This document shows positions 1 through 9,800 of a stretch of DNA of 22,626 bases, piece after piece. The translations under genes were made by a program, and so were the position numbers. The first letter of the stretch is position 1. Each line of letters opens with the position of its first letter. The notes beneath the pieces were generated by a model. The model saw only the letters and a program-made list of their open reading frames with translations, made no database searches and was not told the DNA's origin. Source of the stretch: an uncultured Eubacteriales bacterium (lineage in GTDB: Bacteria > Bacillota > Clostridia > Lachnospirales > Lachnospiraceae); the NCBI GenBank assembly GCA_900545175.1, contig UQYF01000040.1, forward strand, positions 1-22,626. The letters run 5' to 3'.

Positions 1-4
1 CTAA

Positions 5-53
5 TAGTTCAGCTTGCTGAACTAATGTGTTTAGCGGCTGTATTTTAGCCGCT
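5..53. other. two adjacent hairpins downstream of the membrane protein gene
   Basis: The 93 bases at the left edge hold no gene. They contain two perfect inverted repeats: TAGTTCAGC/GCTGAACTA at 5-24 (TT at the centre), and AGCGGCT/AGCCGCT at 33-53 with a 7-base loop. They lie just after the stop of the minus-strand membrane protein gene, so they may help end that transcript, but neither is followed by a clear T-run on the minus strand. The sequence beyond the edge is unknown. Confidence 0.35.
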
Positions 54-93
54 TATGCACCGCTGCGTGTTCAAATGAACGAGAGTTAAAGAC

Positions 94-1674
94 TTAATGA
101 GCTTTTTTCTTTCTGTTATTCCATATTGTGATGGCTCTGTCACATAATCCGCCGAGTCCGATTGCGGCGGCTGACTGCATAAAAACATAATATGGAAAAC
201 AGTATCTTGCCTTTGCTTCCCAGAGCAGGCTGAATAACATTCCGCCTACCACGACAACATAGAGGATATAATTTTCAATCCCCTTTTTCCTTAAAAGCAT
301 CACAATCAGACCGGCAAATGCAAACAGATAGATTGTTGACTGATGCACATTTGCAAACGCTCTTATATATCCGTATATTCTGCCGAAGTTTAGAATCTGG
401 TCAGCTATCTTTACAGGCTGTCCGTCTATCCTGCTGTTCATCTGCACAGACTGATACATAGGACAGTTCCACTGTGATTCAAATTTCTGTCTGTAAAAGG
501 ATGCTGCCTCTCTAGGATTACCGGCAAAGAAGTCCAAGCGCTCTTTAATGTCATCCAATGCCATCTGTGAAGCAATCTTCGCATCATGTCCGCTCGCATC
601 GTAGGTTGCGACATTATAATAGTTGGTCCATCCGCACAGCCCATCTGAATCCTGCATTCCCATCGCTATCCACAGCGTTGAAGGCATTCCATCGATTCCC
701 GCAAGCTCCTGTGAGTATATTGCTTTTGAAAGCTTTCCGGGAAGAAGCGCCCCGAATATCACTGCCGCTATTACTAACAGCACACTGAATTTTTTAGAAG
801 AAACAGCTTTTATAAAGACAACTATCGATATCGCAAGCATCACAATAATGCTGTTAAGTCTTGTCATCGCTGCAAAAAAAGCAAACACAAAGCAGGCAAA
901 ATAGTTCAGTATATATCTCACTCTTTTTCCTGTGCTCATTTCCGAAAAGCGAAGCTCAAGCCCTTCCATTATATTCATGGCAAACACAACACACAGCAGT
1001 GAAAATGCTGTTGATGTTATCTCGCCATAAGCAAAGGATGTATAAAAGTACATTGGCATACAGGATGCTGTAAACACAAGTGAAATTACCGCACAATAAT
1101 ATTTTTTTGTCACCTTATAGGTTATGACGTATATCGATATAAGCATGACAGGCACACATACCGCATTTAAGACTAAAAGCACCTTGAACGATGTCACTCC
1201 TGTAATCTTAAATAATAAGACATAAAACATTGCAAGGCTAAGCTGCTGCTGATACATCTGCACATATGACAGTACATCCGGCTCCTGCTCTAACATGCCT
1301 TTACCCTGTGCAAGCAGCAACCCGGCTCTGTATGTATATTCCTGGTCAGCCTGCGGATAAGTATTGCTGCCTATTACCCAATATAGTGCGGCTGCAAAAG
1401 AAAGTACCGCCACCACAGCAGGTACAATTATTCTGCCATATTTTTCAGGAACACAGCATAGTGCCCTGGCTGTCAGACAGACAAATACAGTGAAAATTAT
1501 GACCTTCAGGATTATACTGAATGTATTGTACTGACATGGAAATATCTTTTCGACTGTATTGGTTATATTAATGTAGCTGCGTGGAAAGCTTATTATCACT
1601 AATGGCAATAAAAATATTGACGTAACTATTGTCAACAGCCATATTGATACTTTCTCAAAACCTTTAATTTTCAT
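94..1674 (-). CDS. polytopic membrane protein, GT-C (GT39/ArnT-like) glycosyltransferase candidate
   Basis: The 526-residue product has about eleven hydrophobic segments, beginning with one at residues 9-30, and a basic C-terminus ending in RKKKAH. The first large extracytoplasmic loop after the segment at 84-101 carries YPQADQEY (Asp110, Glu112), which resembles the acidic catalytic motif in the first loop of GT-C enzymes that use polyprenyl-phosphate sugars. A late loop has WEAKARYCFPY, similar to the conserved Glu/Arg-Tyr region of GT39-like proteins. Inference: a membrane enzyme moving sugars from a lipid carrier onto a surface glycan or protein. The ATG overlaps the stop of the upstream sugar kinase gene by 11 bases and has no strong ribosome binding site of its own, so it is probably translationally coupled. 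Acceptor and donor cannot be told from the sequence; a non-enzymatic membrane protein is possible. Confidence 0.65.
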   Translation of the reverse strand: MKIKGFEKVSIWLLTIVTSIFLLPLVIISFPRSYINITNTVEKIFPCQYNTFSIILKVIIFTVFVCLTARALCCVPEKYGRIIVPAVVAVLSFAAALYWVIGSNTYPQADQEYTYRAGLLLAQGKGMLEQEPDVLSYVQMYQQQLSLAMFYVLLFKITGVTSFKVLLVLNAVCVPVMLISIYVITYKVTKKYYCAVISLVFTASCMPMYFYTSFAYGEITSTAFSLLCVVFAMNIMEGLELRFSEMSTGKRVRYILNYFACFVFAFFAAMTRLNSIIVMLAISIVVFIKAVSSKKFSVLLVIAAVIFGALLPGKLSKAIYSQELAGIDGMPSTLWIAMGMQDSDGLCGWTNYYNVATYDASGHDAKIASQMALDDIKERLDFFAGNPREAASFYRQKFESQWNCPMYQSVQMNSRIDGQPVKIADQILNFGRIYGYIRAFANVHQSTIYLFAFAGLIVMLLRKKGIENYILYVVVVGGMLFSLLWEAKARYCFPYYVFMQSAAAIGLGGLCDRAITIWNNRKKKAH

Positions 1675-3283
1675 AATTATCTACTGCTGCTCTCTCTACT
1701 GCCAGACCTGCCTTATAGCGTGCGATAAACTCATCGAAGCCCTTAACGTCATCCTCTATCGGCTCCATAGTACTTCCGCTCTGTCCGGCAAATACCTTAT
1801 TGCTTAGATATTCATCAAGAGTCTCATTGTTTCCTTTCTTAATCATGTAAGCTGCAAGAAGTGCCATGCCCCACGCACCGCCTTCACCTGCTGTCTCCAT
1901 AACTGTTATAGGCGTATCCATCGCTGCTGCAAGGAATCTCTGGCCAACTCCCTTAGTCTTAAAAAGTCCGCCATGACCTGTTATTGAATCCACCTTGACG
2001 CCTTCCTCCTTCAAAAGAATATCAAGTCCTATCTTTAACGCACCGAGCGATGTGTACAGATGTGTCCTCATAAAGTTGGCAAGGCTGAACTTGCTGTTCG
2101 TATTTCTGACAAACAGAGGTCTTCCTTCCTCCATATGAGTGATATTTTCGCCTGATATGTAACCGTAAGACATCAAGCCTCCGCAGTCTGCATCTCCCTC
2201 AAGTGCCTTATTATACAGCACTGAAAAGAGCTTATTCATATCAACAGGAATGCCAAGTGCCTCCTCGAACTCCTTAAATATGTTGACCCACGCATTTAAG
2301 TCCGATGTACAGTTGTTGCAGTGAACCATAGATACAAGATTTCCTGTAGGAGTTGTAACAAGGTCAATCTCAGGATATACCTTTGAAAGCTCCTTCTCCA
2401 TAACTATCATTGCAAATACACTTGTTCCGGCGGATACATTTCCTGTTCTTACTGCCACAGCATTAGTTGCCGTCATTCCTGTGCCGGCATCACCTTCAGG
2501 CGGACACATAGGTATTCCAGCCTCAAGGTCGCCATCCCTGTCAAGAAGAGCTGCACCCTCCGCTGTGAGACTTCCGGCCTCATCACCGGCAAGAAGAACC
2601 TTAGGCATGATATCCATGAGTCTCCAAGGTAGTTCTTTTCTGTCACCGCGCGCATTTCTCTCCTCAATAAGTGAATCGAACTTTCCGACCATATTGGCAT
2701 TGTAATTCTTAGTTGCCGTATCGATAGGGAACATTCCTGACGCTTCGCCGATACCTATAACTCTCTCTCCTGTAAGCTTCCAATGTATAAAGCCTTCAAG
2801 TGTTGTCATATAGTCGATACGTGGAAGGTGCTCCTCATCATTTAACATTGCCTGATAAAGATGTGCTATGCTCCACCTTTGCGGTATATTGTAATTAAAG
2901 AGCGAAGTGAGCTCATCGGCTGCCTCCTCCGTTATACTGTTTCTCCATGTTCTGAATGGAACTAAGAGCTGTCCATCCTTATCGAAAACCATATAACCGT
3001 GCATCATGGCTGAAAAGCCTATTGCGCTGAATCTTTTAAGTGTGACTCCGTACTTCTCTTTTACATCAGCCTTCAGTGAAGCATAGCAGTCCTTAAGACC
3101 TTCCCATATGTCATCAAGGCTGTATGTCCACACTCCATTCTCATAGCGGTTCTCCCACTCATGGCTTCCACCTGCTACCGGTGTATGGTCCTCATCTATG
3201 AGAACCGCCTTTATTCTTGTCGACCCAAACTCAATTCCGAGAACAGCTTTGCCATTCTCAATAGTTTCTTTTACATTTCCCAT
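1664..3283 (-). CDS. FGGY-family carbohydrate kinase
   Basis: A 539-residue cytoplasmic sugar kinase of the FGGY family (xylulokinase/ribulokinase/glycerol kinase superfamily), transferring the ATP gamma-phosphate to a sugar. The N-terminal phosphate-binding motif is GIEFGSTRIKAVLID (about residues 16-30). The catalytic aspartate is probably Asp265 in PPEGDAGTGM. The C-terminal nucleotide-binding part shows GHGGLFKTKGVGQRFLAAAM and EGGAWGMALLA. Length fits the family. The start chosen is the ATG at 3283, preceded by GGAGAAGG at good spacing; an in-frame ATG 19 codons upstream lacks such a site and adds a non-conserved leader. It lies 63 bases after the TPR protein gene and overlaps the membrane protein gene downstream. 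The substrate is not determined by the motifs: a pentulose is the usual guess, but no isomerase or epimerase gene is next to it. Confidence 0.85.
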   Translation of the reverse strand: MGNVKETIENGKAVLGIEFGSTRIKAVLIDEDHTPVAGGSHEWENRYENGVWTYSLDDIWEGLKDCYASLKADVKEKYGVTLKRFSAIGFSAMMHGYMVFDKDGQLLVPFRTWRNSITEEAADELTSLFNYNIPQRWSIAHLYQAMLNDEEHLPRIDYMTTLEGFIHWKLTGERVIGIGEASGMFPIDTATKNYNANMVGKFDSLIEERNARGDRKELPWRLMDIMPKVLLAGDEAGSLTAEGAALLDRDGDLEAGIPMCPPEGDAGTGMTATNAVAVRTGNVSAGTSVFAMIVMEKELSKVYPEIDLVTTPTGNLVSMVHCNNCTSDLNAWVNIFKEFEEALGIPVDMNKLFSVLYNKALEGDADCGGLMSYGYISGENITHMEEGRPLFVRNTNSKFSLANFMRTHLYTSLGALKIGLDILLKEEGVKVDSITGHGGLFKTKGVGQRFLAAAMDTPITVMETAGEGGAWGMALLAAYMIKKGNNETLDEYLSNKVFAGQSGSTMEPIEDDVKGFDEFIARYKAGLAVERAAVDNYEN

Positions 3284-3346
3284 TGCCTTCTCCTCCGGGT
3301 TATATATTAATATTGTGTGCCAATAAAAGCATGCCTGCAATGTATG

Positions 3347-6300
3347 TTACTCGTCATCATCCTCGTCATCGTAGTCATCACCGTACTCATTATCAATATC
3401 ATCATCGTAAGCATCTTCATCATCTTCAGACACTTCCTTCTTTTTCTTTCTGCCGATGCGCGGTTTCTTTTCTTTTTTAGGCTTAGTATCCGGTTCTTTT
3501 TCATCATCATCCGGCAGAATCTCTTCATCTTCCTCTTCGCACTCATCATCAAGGCTTAAATCCCCCTCCTTGATGACAAGAACTGCACGGAACTTTCCAA
3601 AAAGCTTATTTCCGAGACGGCTTTTCGCATGTTCTGCCGCATGATTCATAATATTCTTGACCAGATCAACCACATTGCCCTGATCGTCATTAGGTATCCT
3701 GCTAAGTATGAGATATAACTTCAAAAGTGCCTTATCCTCAACTCTCCAGCTATTGCCCTCAGCATAATCCTTCGCTATATCGACAAGCTCATTTACAGTA
3801 TACTGCTTTAAAAGAAAACACCCTGTAAACTCGTCCGAAAAATCCGGATTTTCCGCAAAAAGCTTGTTAATTTCAAACTCCTCGTCAATGATGATAAAGA
3901 GTGTATCACCCTGCATTTTCATCATTGAAGCGAGAGCTTCCCTTTTCAGTCTTCCTGCATTCTCCACAACAAGAGTCTGACCTGCGAGCTTATCCGCATA
4001 AGCTTCATAGCCTCTTTCATTGATTCTGTCGGCAGATATCCTTGCAAGCTTCTGCTCACGATCCGCATCATATACATGAAGCGCTTTAAAAAGATTTACG
4101 GCAAACGCAATCTTGTCCGTATTTCTGCTGCCCATTATCGCAATATTGCCGGCATTTTCAAGCTTTCCAGCCTGCTGTGCCCTCTTAGAACCAATATATC
4201 TGCACAGCCTTCTCTCCATGCCCGACATATATAAATATCTGTCCAAGAAAGCTTTCTCTTCGGCTTTTAACACATACCTTCCCGACTCAGAGCCGCCGGC
4301 AAGTGCCTTTGCATTGTCATCGATTATCTGCTCAATTCCGGCATTTATCGCTTTTTCAAGGTCAGGAAGTTCCTCATCATCAGGCTCTAAATCATTCTGC
4401 GCATCTTCCACATCCGGAATCTCTTCAAACTCATAATCATATGAGTCATCTGCTCTATATTCTTGTACGTCTTCATCGTCAATGTTATCCGAAATAATAT
4501 CTTCCGATTCCGGCTTCTTTTCATGTTCAGGCTTTCTTTCAGAACCCGATTCAGCCTTCTCAAAAGATGCTGCAATCTCACGCACAGTTCTTTCAAGTGC
4601 CTCTCGTTCAGCCCTCTCAACATCCTCTGCATCCGTCTGATTTATCTGTTCTATGTCATCTGTTTCGGGAGCTGTATATTCAGCATATGACATTTCAGAA
4701 GCTATCTCTTTTACATCCTCAGATTCCGGAGCTGCTTCTTTGATATCTGCTGCTTCCGGAGCTGCATATTTAGCATATGGCAGTTCAGATACTGTAGGTT
4801 TAGCATCTGCTGTTTCAGATACTACGTGTTTATCATATGACACTTCGGATACTGTATCTCTGGCATCTGCTGCTTCCGGAGCTGCATATTTAGCATATGA
4901 CATTTCAGAAGCTGTCTCTTTTACATCCTCAGATTCCGGAGCTACTTCTTTGATATCTGCTGCATCGTGTGCAGTTTCCTTCTTAACTTCCTCCGCTTTC
5001 CTAATCTCAGGCGCATGCTCTTCCTTTTTTGTTTCCATTCTGTGCCTGATTTCGCTTACCGGAATCTCTCTTGTGGCACATTCCAGCACGGATCTATCTG
5101 CCTTTGCAGGCTTATCTTCACTGTCATCTGCATCTGAAATCCACTGTGATATATCCATTCTCCCCGGATTAAGTGAATTTTCTGCTTTGGCTTCTCTCTT
5201 TCTTCTCTCCTGCTCAGCCTGAAGCTGTGCTACAAGGTCTTCCATCTGTTCAAGCGTCATCTGCTGTGTGACTTCCCTTATATCAGAGTCTTTTAAGCCT
5301 GCAAGAACCTGAAGTCCGTCAATAGCCTGCGGCTGCTGTCTTACAGGCTTTACATCACCTATGGCAGACACAGCCGGGGCTGCATTATTTCTCGATGCCT
5401 TGCGCCATTGATGCTTATTAATAATTATCTCCTTGGTAGGGTCGGAATCTTCCTGTATATCTTCAAGCTGGGCTGCTTCCCTCAAAGCTTCTTTTTTCTC
5501 GCGGTTATGGTAAGCTTCCATAATCTCGTTCACATTAGCTTTAAGCTCCTGCTGCACATTTCTCGTATCATATACCGAATAGTCCGGAACCTTGATATTT
5601 ATATCATAATCCTGCTCAGGCTGTGGTTCTTTCGTTACATCTGTAACATCCTCGCTGTCTGAAAAATCCGTTTTCTCAGGATTTATAGGAGTCCACTGTG
5701 TTGTGTTTTCTATATCATCGACAAACTTTTTTTCTTCTTTTTCCTGAACCTTATCGCTCTCGGCTTTTTGTGATTTCTTTTCAGATACACTGCCCCACTC
5801 GAACAAGGACTTCTTTTCCTTCTTCACAGGCTCGAATACCGGCTCTTCTTCACTATCTTCATCTGCTTCGTCAGCCTCAGACTCATCTTCCATAGAGCTG
5901 TCTTCCGGCTCATACTCCGGCTCCTCATAAGCTGCCGCCTGCGTATATGCCATGCTGCTCTCCGGCTCTTTTTCATTCTCAGCTTCGTCATCTAAGTCCT
6001 TATTATCACTCACCGCGGCAGACATTTTCTCTAAAGCTGCAAGCTTTGCTTCCTGTCTTGGCGTAAGAGGAGCATATACCTGCTTAAGCTTCAATGCTTT
6101 TTCAACATATATTCCGTCTGAGAACCAGAGTACAAGGTCATCACATTCCCTGACACATTTATCCGTAAGTCCCGCTTCACTGTACAGAAGAGCAAGCTCG
6201 TACTCATACTCCTCATCAAGCTCCTTTTCCTTGTAGTTCTGTAAAATATTTATAAGTTCTTCCACAGGTGCTCCCTGAGCGCGTCTTAGCTTATACAGAA

Positions 6301-6637
6301 GAATAAAACCTGTGACATCCCTAGGTGCTAATTCGACATACTCCTGATATATCTCCTGTGCATCGTCAAATTCTTCAAGCTTTACATACATCTCCATAAG
6401 CGTAGCAAGAAGTCTTCTTCCTCCGAGCTTGCGGTTATATGCATAGACACATATATTTCTTGCCTTCTCATAATTTTCCGTAGCTACAAACGCATCTATG
6501 GCATTGGACATTACGCTCCACTGCTTCATCTTCTTCCATTCAAGCTGGTCTGCAACCTTAGCCGCATTTACATAGTCCCTGTTTTTTACAAGCTTATCTA
6601 GTTTATCTATCTTAATGGTCAACTCATATTTGTCCAA
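3347..6637 (-). CDS. large TPR-like protein with acidic repeat linker and degenerate AAA-like domain
   Basis: I do not recognise a named gene. With the TTG start at 6637 the product has 1096 residues. That start is chosen because GAGGTGG lies 5 bases upstream and it gives MDKYELTIKIDKL, a sensible N-terminus; the longer ATG form at 6712 would run through a palindromic regulatory-looking site. Residues 1-190 form helical pairs of TPR style (YEKARNICVYAYN, DDAQEIYQEYVELAPRD). A long, low-complexity, Glu/Asp/Lys-rich linker follows, containing ten 10-residue repeats. The C-terminal third resembles an AAA-type ATPase fold, with GNIAIMGSRNTDKIAFAVNLFKA where a Walker A loop should be, TLVVENAG, LFIIIDEEFEINKLF and a lid-like region, but the P-loop is degenerate. 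The tail is highly acidic and lysine-rich. It follows the SMC-like gene by 200 bases on the same strand, suggesting a linked role; that is inference. Confidence 0.75.
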   Translation of the reverse strand: MDKYELTIKIDKLDKLVKNRDYVNAAKVADQLEWKKMKQWSVMSNAIDAFVATENYEKARNICVYAYNRKLGGRRLLATLMEMYVKLEEFDDAQEIYQEYVELAPRDVTGFILLYKLRRAQGAPVEELINILQNYKEKELDEEYEYELALLYSEAGLTDKCVRECDDLVLWFSDGIYVEKALKLKQVYAPLTPRQEAKLAALEKMSAAVSDNKDLDDEAENEKEPESSMAYTQAAAYEEPEYEPEDSSMEDESEADEADEDSEEEPVFEPVKKEKKSLFEWGSVSEKKSQKAESDKVQEKEEKKFVDDIENTTQWTPINPEKTDFSDSEDVTDVTKEPQPEQDYDINIKVPDYSVYDTRNVQQELKANVNEIMEAYHNREKKEALREAAQLEDIQEDSDPTKEIIINKHQWRKASRNNAAPAVSAIGDVKPVRQQPQAIDGLQVLAGLKDSDIREVTQQMTLEQMEDLVAQLQAEQERRKREAKAENSLNPGRMDISQWISDADDSEDKPAKADRSVLECATREIPVSEIRHRMETKKEEHAPEIRKAEEVKKETAHDAADIKEVAPESEDVKETASEMSYAKYAAPEAADARDTVSEVSYDKHVVSETADAKPTVSELPYAKYAAPEAADIKEAAPESEDVKEIASEMSYAEYTAPETDDIEQINQTDAEDVERAEREALERTVREIAASFEKAESGSERKPEHEKKPESEDIISDNIDDEDVQEYRADDSYDYEFEEIPDVEDAQNDLEPDDEELPDLEKAINAGIEQIIDDNAKALAGGSESGRYVLKAEEKAFLDRYLYMSGMERRLCRYIGSKRAQQAGKLENAGNIAIMGSRNTDKIAFAVNLFKALHVYDADREQKLARISADRINERGYEAYADKLAGQTLVVENAGRLKREALASMMKMQGDTLFIIIDEEFEINKLFAENPDFSDEFTGCFLLKQYTVNELVDIAKDYAEGNSWRVEDKALLKLYLILSRIPNDDQGNVVDLVKNIMNHAAEHAKSRLGNKLFGKFRAVLVIKEGDLSLDDECEEEDEEILPDDDEKEPDTKPKKEKKPRIGRKKKKEVSEDDEDAYDDDIDNEYGDDYDDEDDDE
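4664..4963 (-). repeat. ten tandem 30-bp units encoding 10-residue repeats
   Basis: Inside the TPR/AAA-like gene the protein reads as ten 10-residue modules in register, each ending in (P/S)E: AADIKEVAPE, SEDVKETASE, MSYAKYAAPE, AADARDTVSE, VSYDKHVVSE, TADAKPTVSE, LPYAKYAAPE, AADIKEAAPE, SEDVKEIASE, MSYAEYTAPE. Modules 1-3 and 8-10 are nearly identical, giving a 210-bp higher-order period. This is an in-frame coding minisatellite, probably a flexible charged spacer whose copy number could vary. Confidence 0.85.
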
Positions 6638-6703
6638 GACATCCACCTCACAATACATACTTCTATTTAGACGTTTGCGAAACCACATATTTAAAAACCG
6701 GAT

Positions 6704-6735
6704 GTTGCACAATTTTACCGTTAAAATTGCACAAC
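6704..6735 (-). promoter_or_regulatory. candidate operator with paired TTGTGCAA boxes
   Basis: Upstream of the TTG start of the TPR-like gene, the minus strand carries two direct TTGTGCAA boxes separated by the near-palindrome TTTTAACGGTAAAA. On the same strand TGAACA-18-TAAAAT overlaps the site and could be a weak promoter. A regulator-binding site is inferred from position and symmetry; the factor is unknown. The rest of the 200-base gap between the SMC-like gene and this one shows no other clear element. Confidence 0.4.
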
Positions 6736-6837
6736 TGTTCAGCCAAAAACCTGAAGCTTCGCAATTACCTGATATTCTCTATCTATGACTGTCAATATTC
6801 AATCGAAGCTCATACTGCCTTCAGTTTAACACAGTAC

Positions 6838-9800
6838 CTAGAGAAAATCAAAACTTTCCTGTGAAAAGCTCAGTCTTTCGTACTCTAATTCATTTTCATT
6901 AACCTGACTGTGATAATCCACAACAACAGTCTGCTGTTTTTTATCAATCAGCTTCTGACCTAATACATAATTGACATCAAATCTGCCTGTTATGGCAGGT
7001 GTTGCTCCTCTTGCCGGAACTATAAGCTGAACATGATTTGTCTTTAGAAGCTTAAAAATAGGTTCCCATATATATACATCCTTTGCAGCACCAAACGGAT
7101 TATCAATAAATATTGTCTTGCCGAGCACAGCCGCTTCCTTTCCCCCGGCATTGATGCTTGCAATATAGTTTATGACAGCTACAAGGAACTGGATATATAT
7201 ACCCTGTGACTGTCCTGTACTTCCGACAGCTTCCTCATACCGCAGGTAACGGCTCTGATCCTTTATTCTCTCACGCTTATAAAGATTTAACCTGATGCTG
7301 TCCATATCTGTCACTATAACCGAGAACAGTCTCTTCCAGCATAAGCGTCCCCTTATGAACTTCAGGCGCTCGTCCTCCGTCTTAAAATTCTCTGCAAGTG
7401 ACACTGTCTCATTAATATATACAGACATCCTGTCCTTATACATCTCTTCTTTTACATATGGAATCTGAAGAGACAGCACAGGTATCACTTCATCATCAAG
7501 TGTAATTTTTGATAACTTGTCAAGTCTTTCAAGCTCAGAGCGTATATTGGTACATATCTGTACGCATCTGTTCTCAAAATTACTCTTGATAAGCTCCATA
7601 TCCTCAATTCCTCTGCTTATCCTGTCGCGCTCTAAGGCTATACAGTCCATCGTGCCTTGAAGTCCATGTGTAAGCACTTCTGCCTCATTTTTCGTCTGCG
7701 GCGGCACTACATTCTGCTTTATCTCCTGGGCAAGCTCATAGGCATTGAGCTTCATAAGCTGCTCTGCAAGCACATCCCTCGCCTTTATAAATGCAGTGCG
7801 CTTTTTCTGCTCTTCCTTAAGCACAGCCTCAAATGCACGTCCTGCCTGCTCATACATTGAATTGGTAAGTTCGCCGGAAATACCGTGAACCTGCGTGTTG
7901 GCTTCAAGCTTTTTTATAATCTCCTCAGCATCAGGCGCTACAGATTTAACCATGCGTTCAAGGTCTTTTTGCATAAGCATGCAGGCTGTCAGAGCTTTCT
8001 GATTATCCTTCTGCCTTACATTTGCCTCTGCAAGCTCCTTTTTCAGTCTTTCAAGCTCCGCTCTGTGCTGCTTTACATAATCCTGATAATTATTTACAGA
8101 TATAAGGACAAGCTCTCCGAAACGCTCCTCGTAGCTCTTCCTTGCATAAGCGCTGCTTCCTTCTATTCTATTCATCTGTGTGGCAGCTCCGTCAAGCTCT
8201 CCCTGAATCTGTCTGAGACTTGTCTTTAACTTTTCCTGCTCGGCAAGAAGCTCATTAAGCTGTGCATGGCTTCTGACAGCCATTTTACCCTGTGCGGCAA
8301 ACTCCTTCGCTTTTTCAAGACTTATTCCTCTGTGAAGCATTGAGCGCTCTGCCTTCTCCATCGCCGCTCTTGCATTCTCCATAAGTCTCTCTTTATCCGC
8401 AACATCACCGAGTTCATCCGTCAAAAGAGAATTTATTGCCGCAAAACGGGCATCTATCTGCTCTGACGAAACCTCATTTTCCTGCTTTTGTACATCCGCC
8501 GTTTCTTTATAATATGGTACATATCTCTCCCATGTCTTTTTTATGCCGGCTACTCTGTCCTCAATGCCTTTTATCTTAATATCAAGTTCAGAACATACCT
8601 TTTCACGGCTCTCGGAAAGCTCCTTCGACAAGCGGCATGCCTTGACTGCCGCTTCTTTTTTCACTTCGTTTTCCTTAATCTGTGTATTGCATGCATCAAG
8701 CTGTGATGCGAGCATTGCTATGCGCTCAAGAGTCCTGCATACCTTTTCATTCTCGGCAATGTCCGCTTCCATATCCGCTCTTGTGTGTGTGAGCTCTTCT
8801 AAGCGCTCTTTTAACTCTGCACTCAGCCGTTCAAAGCTATGAGACTTATTTGCAAGCTCTTCGGCGGTCATTTTCTGCTCTGTAAGAATTCTTTCCAATT
8901 CGGAAGGCATTCTTATATCCATGCACATGTATCCGCTGACCTTCTCGTAATCACTTTCAACAGCCTTTAAGCGGTCATCAACCTTTGACAGTTCAGCGTC
9001 AAGCTGTTCAAGCTCTTCATTCGCTTTTTTTATTCCTGCCTGTCTTCCCACTTCGTCATATATAAATGAAAGGTCACGGCATGCGAGCATGTACATGCCA
9101 TCATCCTGCGGCTCATCGGCTGCTTCATCATCCGCAAGTACTGCCTCCACACAGGATAGTCTTATTATAGGCACAACACCGCAGTCCATGGACATTATAT
9201 TCCTATCGCGGCATACATTATCATAATCGTCACCTGCAAGCACCGAATACGGAAGATATGGGAATTTCTGTGCAAGAAGCGCACATTCACTGTCCTTCTT
9301 ATCCCTTAGATATTCAGCACCGCTTATGATTGTGCCATCATATCTTCCGGCAAGATACTCGCACATTTTTCCTGCTCCGTCACTGTCGGCAGGCTTAAGC
9401 GTCTCGATTGAACTTATATACTCCTTCATGGATTCTTTTGCAGTACGCAATTTTTCACGCTCAGAGAGCATCCTGTCATACAGCGCTCTAAGCGTCTCAA
9501 TAAGTCTCTTAGAATCCTTCTCACCATATATCTTACCAAGAGCCGCAAGTTCACCTTCCGTCTTTTTAGCCTTTTCAAGCTCTTGTTCAAGTTCTTGTAT
9601 CTTTCCCGTACACACCTGCGATGAAGCGTCAGCCTGCGCCTGACTTCTAAGATACTCGTCATTTCTTATTTTAAGCTGTGTCTCCTCTTTTGAAAGAGAC
9701 TCATAGTCATTTTTTAATCTGGCAAGATATTCTGCGTACTTTGCAGCCTCGGAAGACGCATTTTCCACTACGAGAAGCGGTGTATTTTCAAGCTTCGCAT

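Noticed and set aside
4664..4963. CRISPR-like regular repeats
   Set aside because: The units are contiguous, in frame and without unique spacers, so they are a coding minisatellite. No CRISPR array was seen anywhere in the window.
4653..5222. 189-codon plus-strand open frame rich in Ser/Ala
   Set aside because: It is the antisense shadow of the 30-bp repeat and acidic linker of the TPR-like gene. Its composition mirrors the repeats and no ribosome binding site is evident.
6638..6712. ATG 25 codons upstream as start of the TPR-like gene
   Set aside because: The extension crosses the palindromic upstream site and lacks a ribosome binding site, while TTG at 6637 has GAGGTGG at 5 bases.
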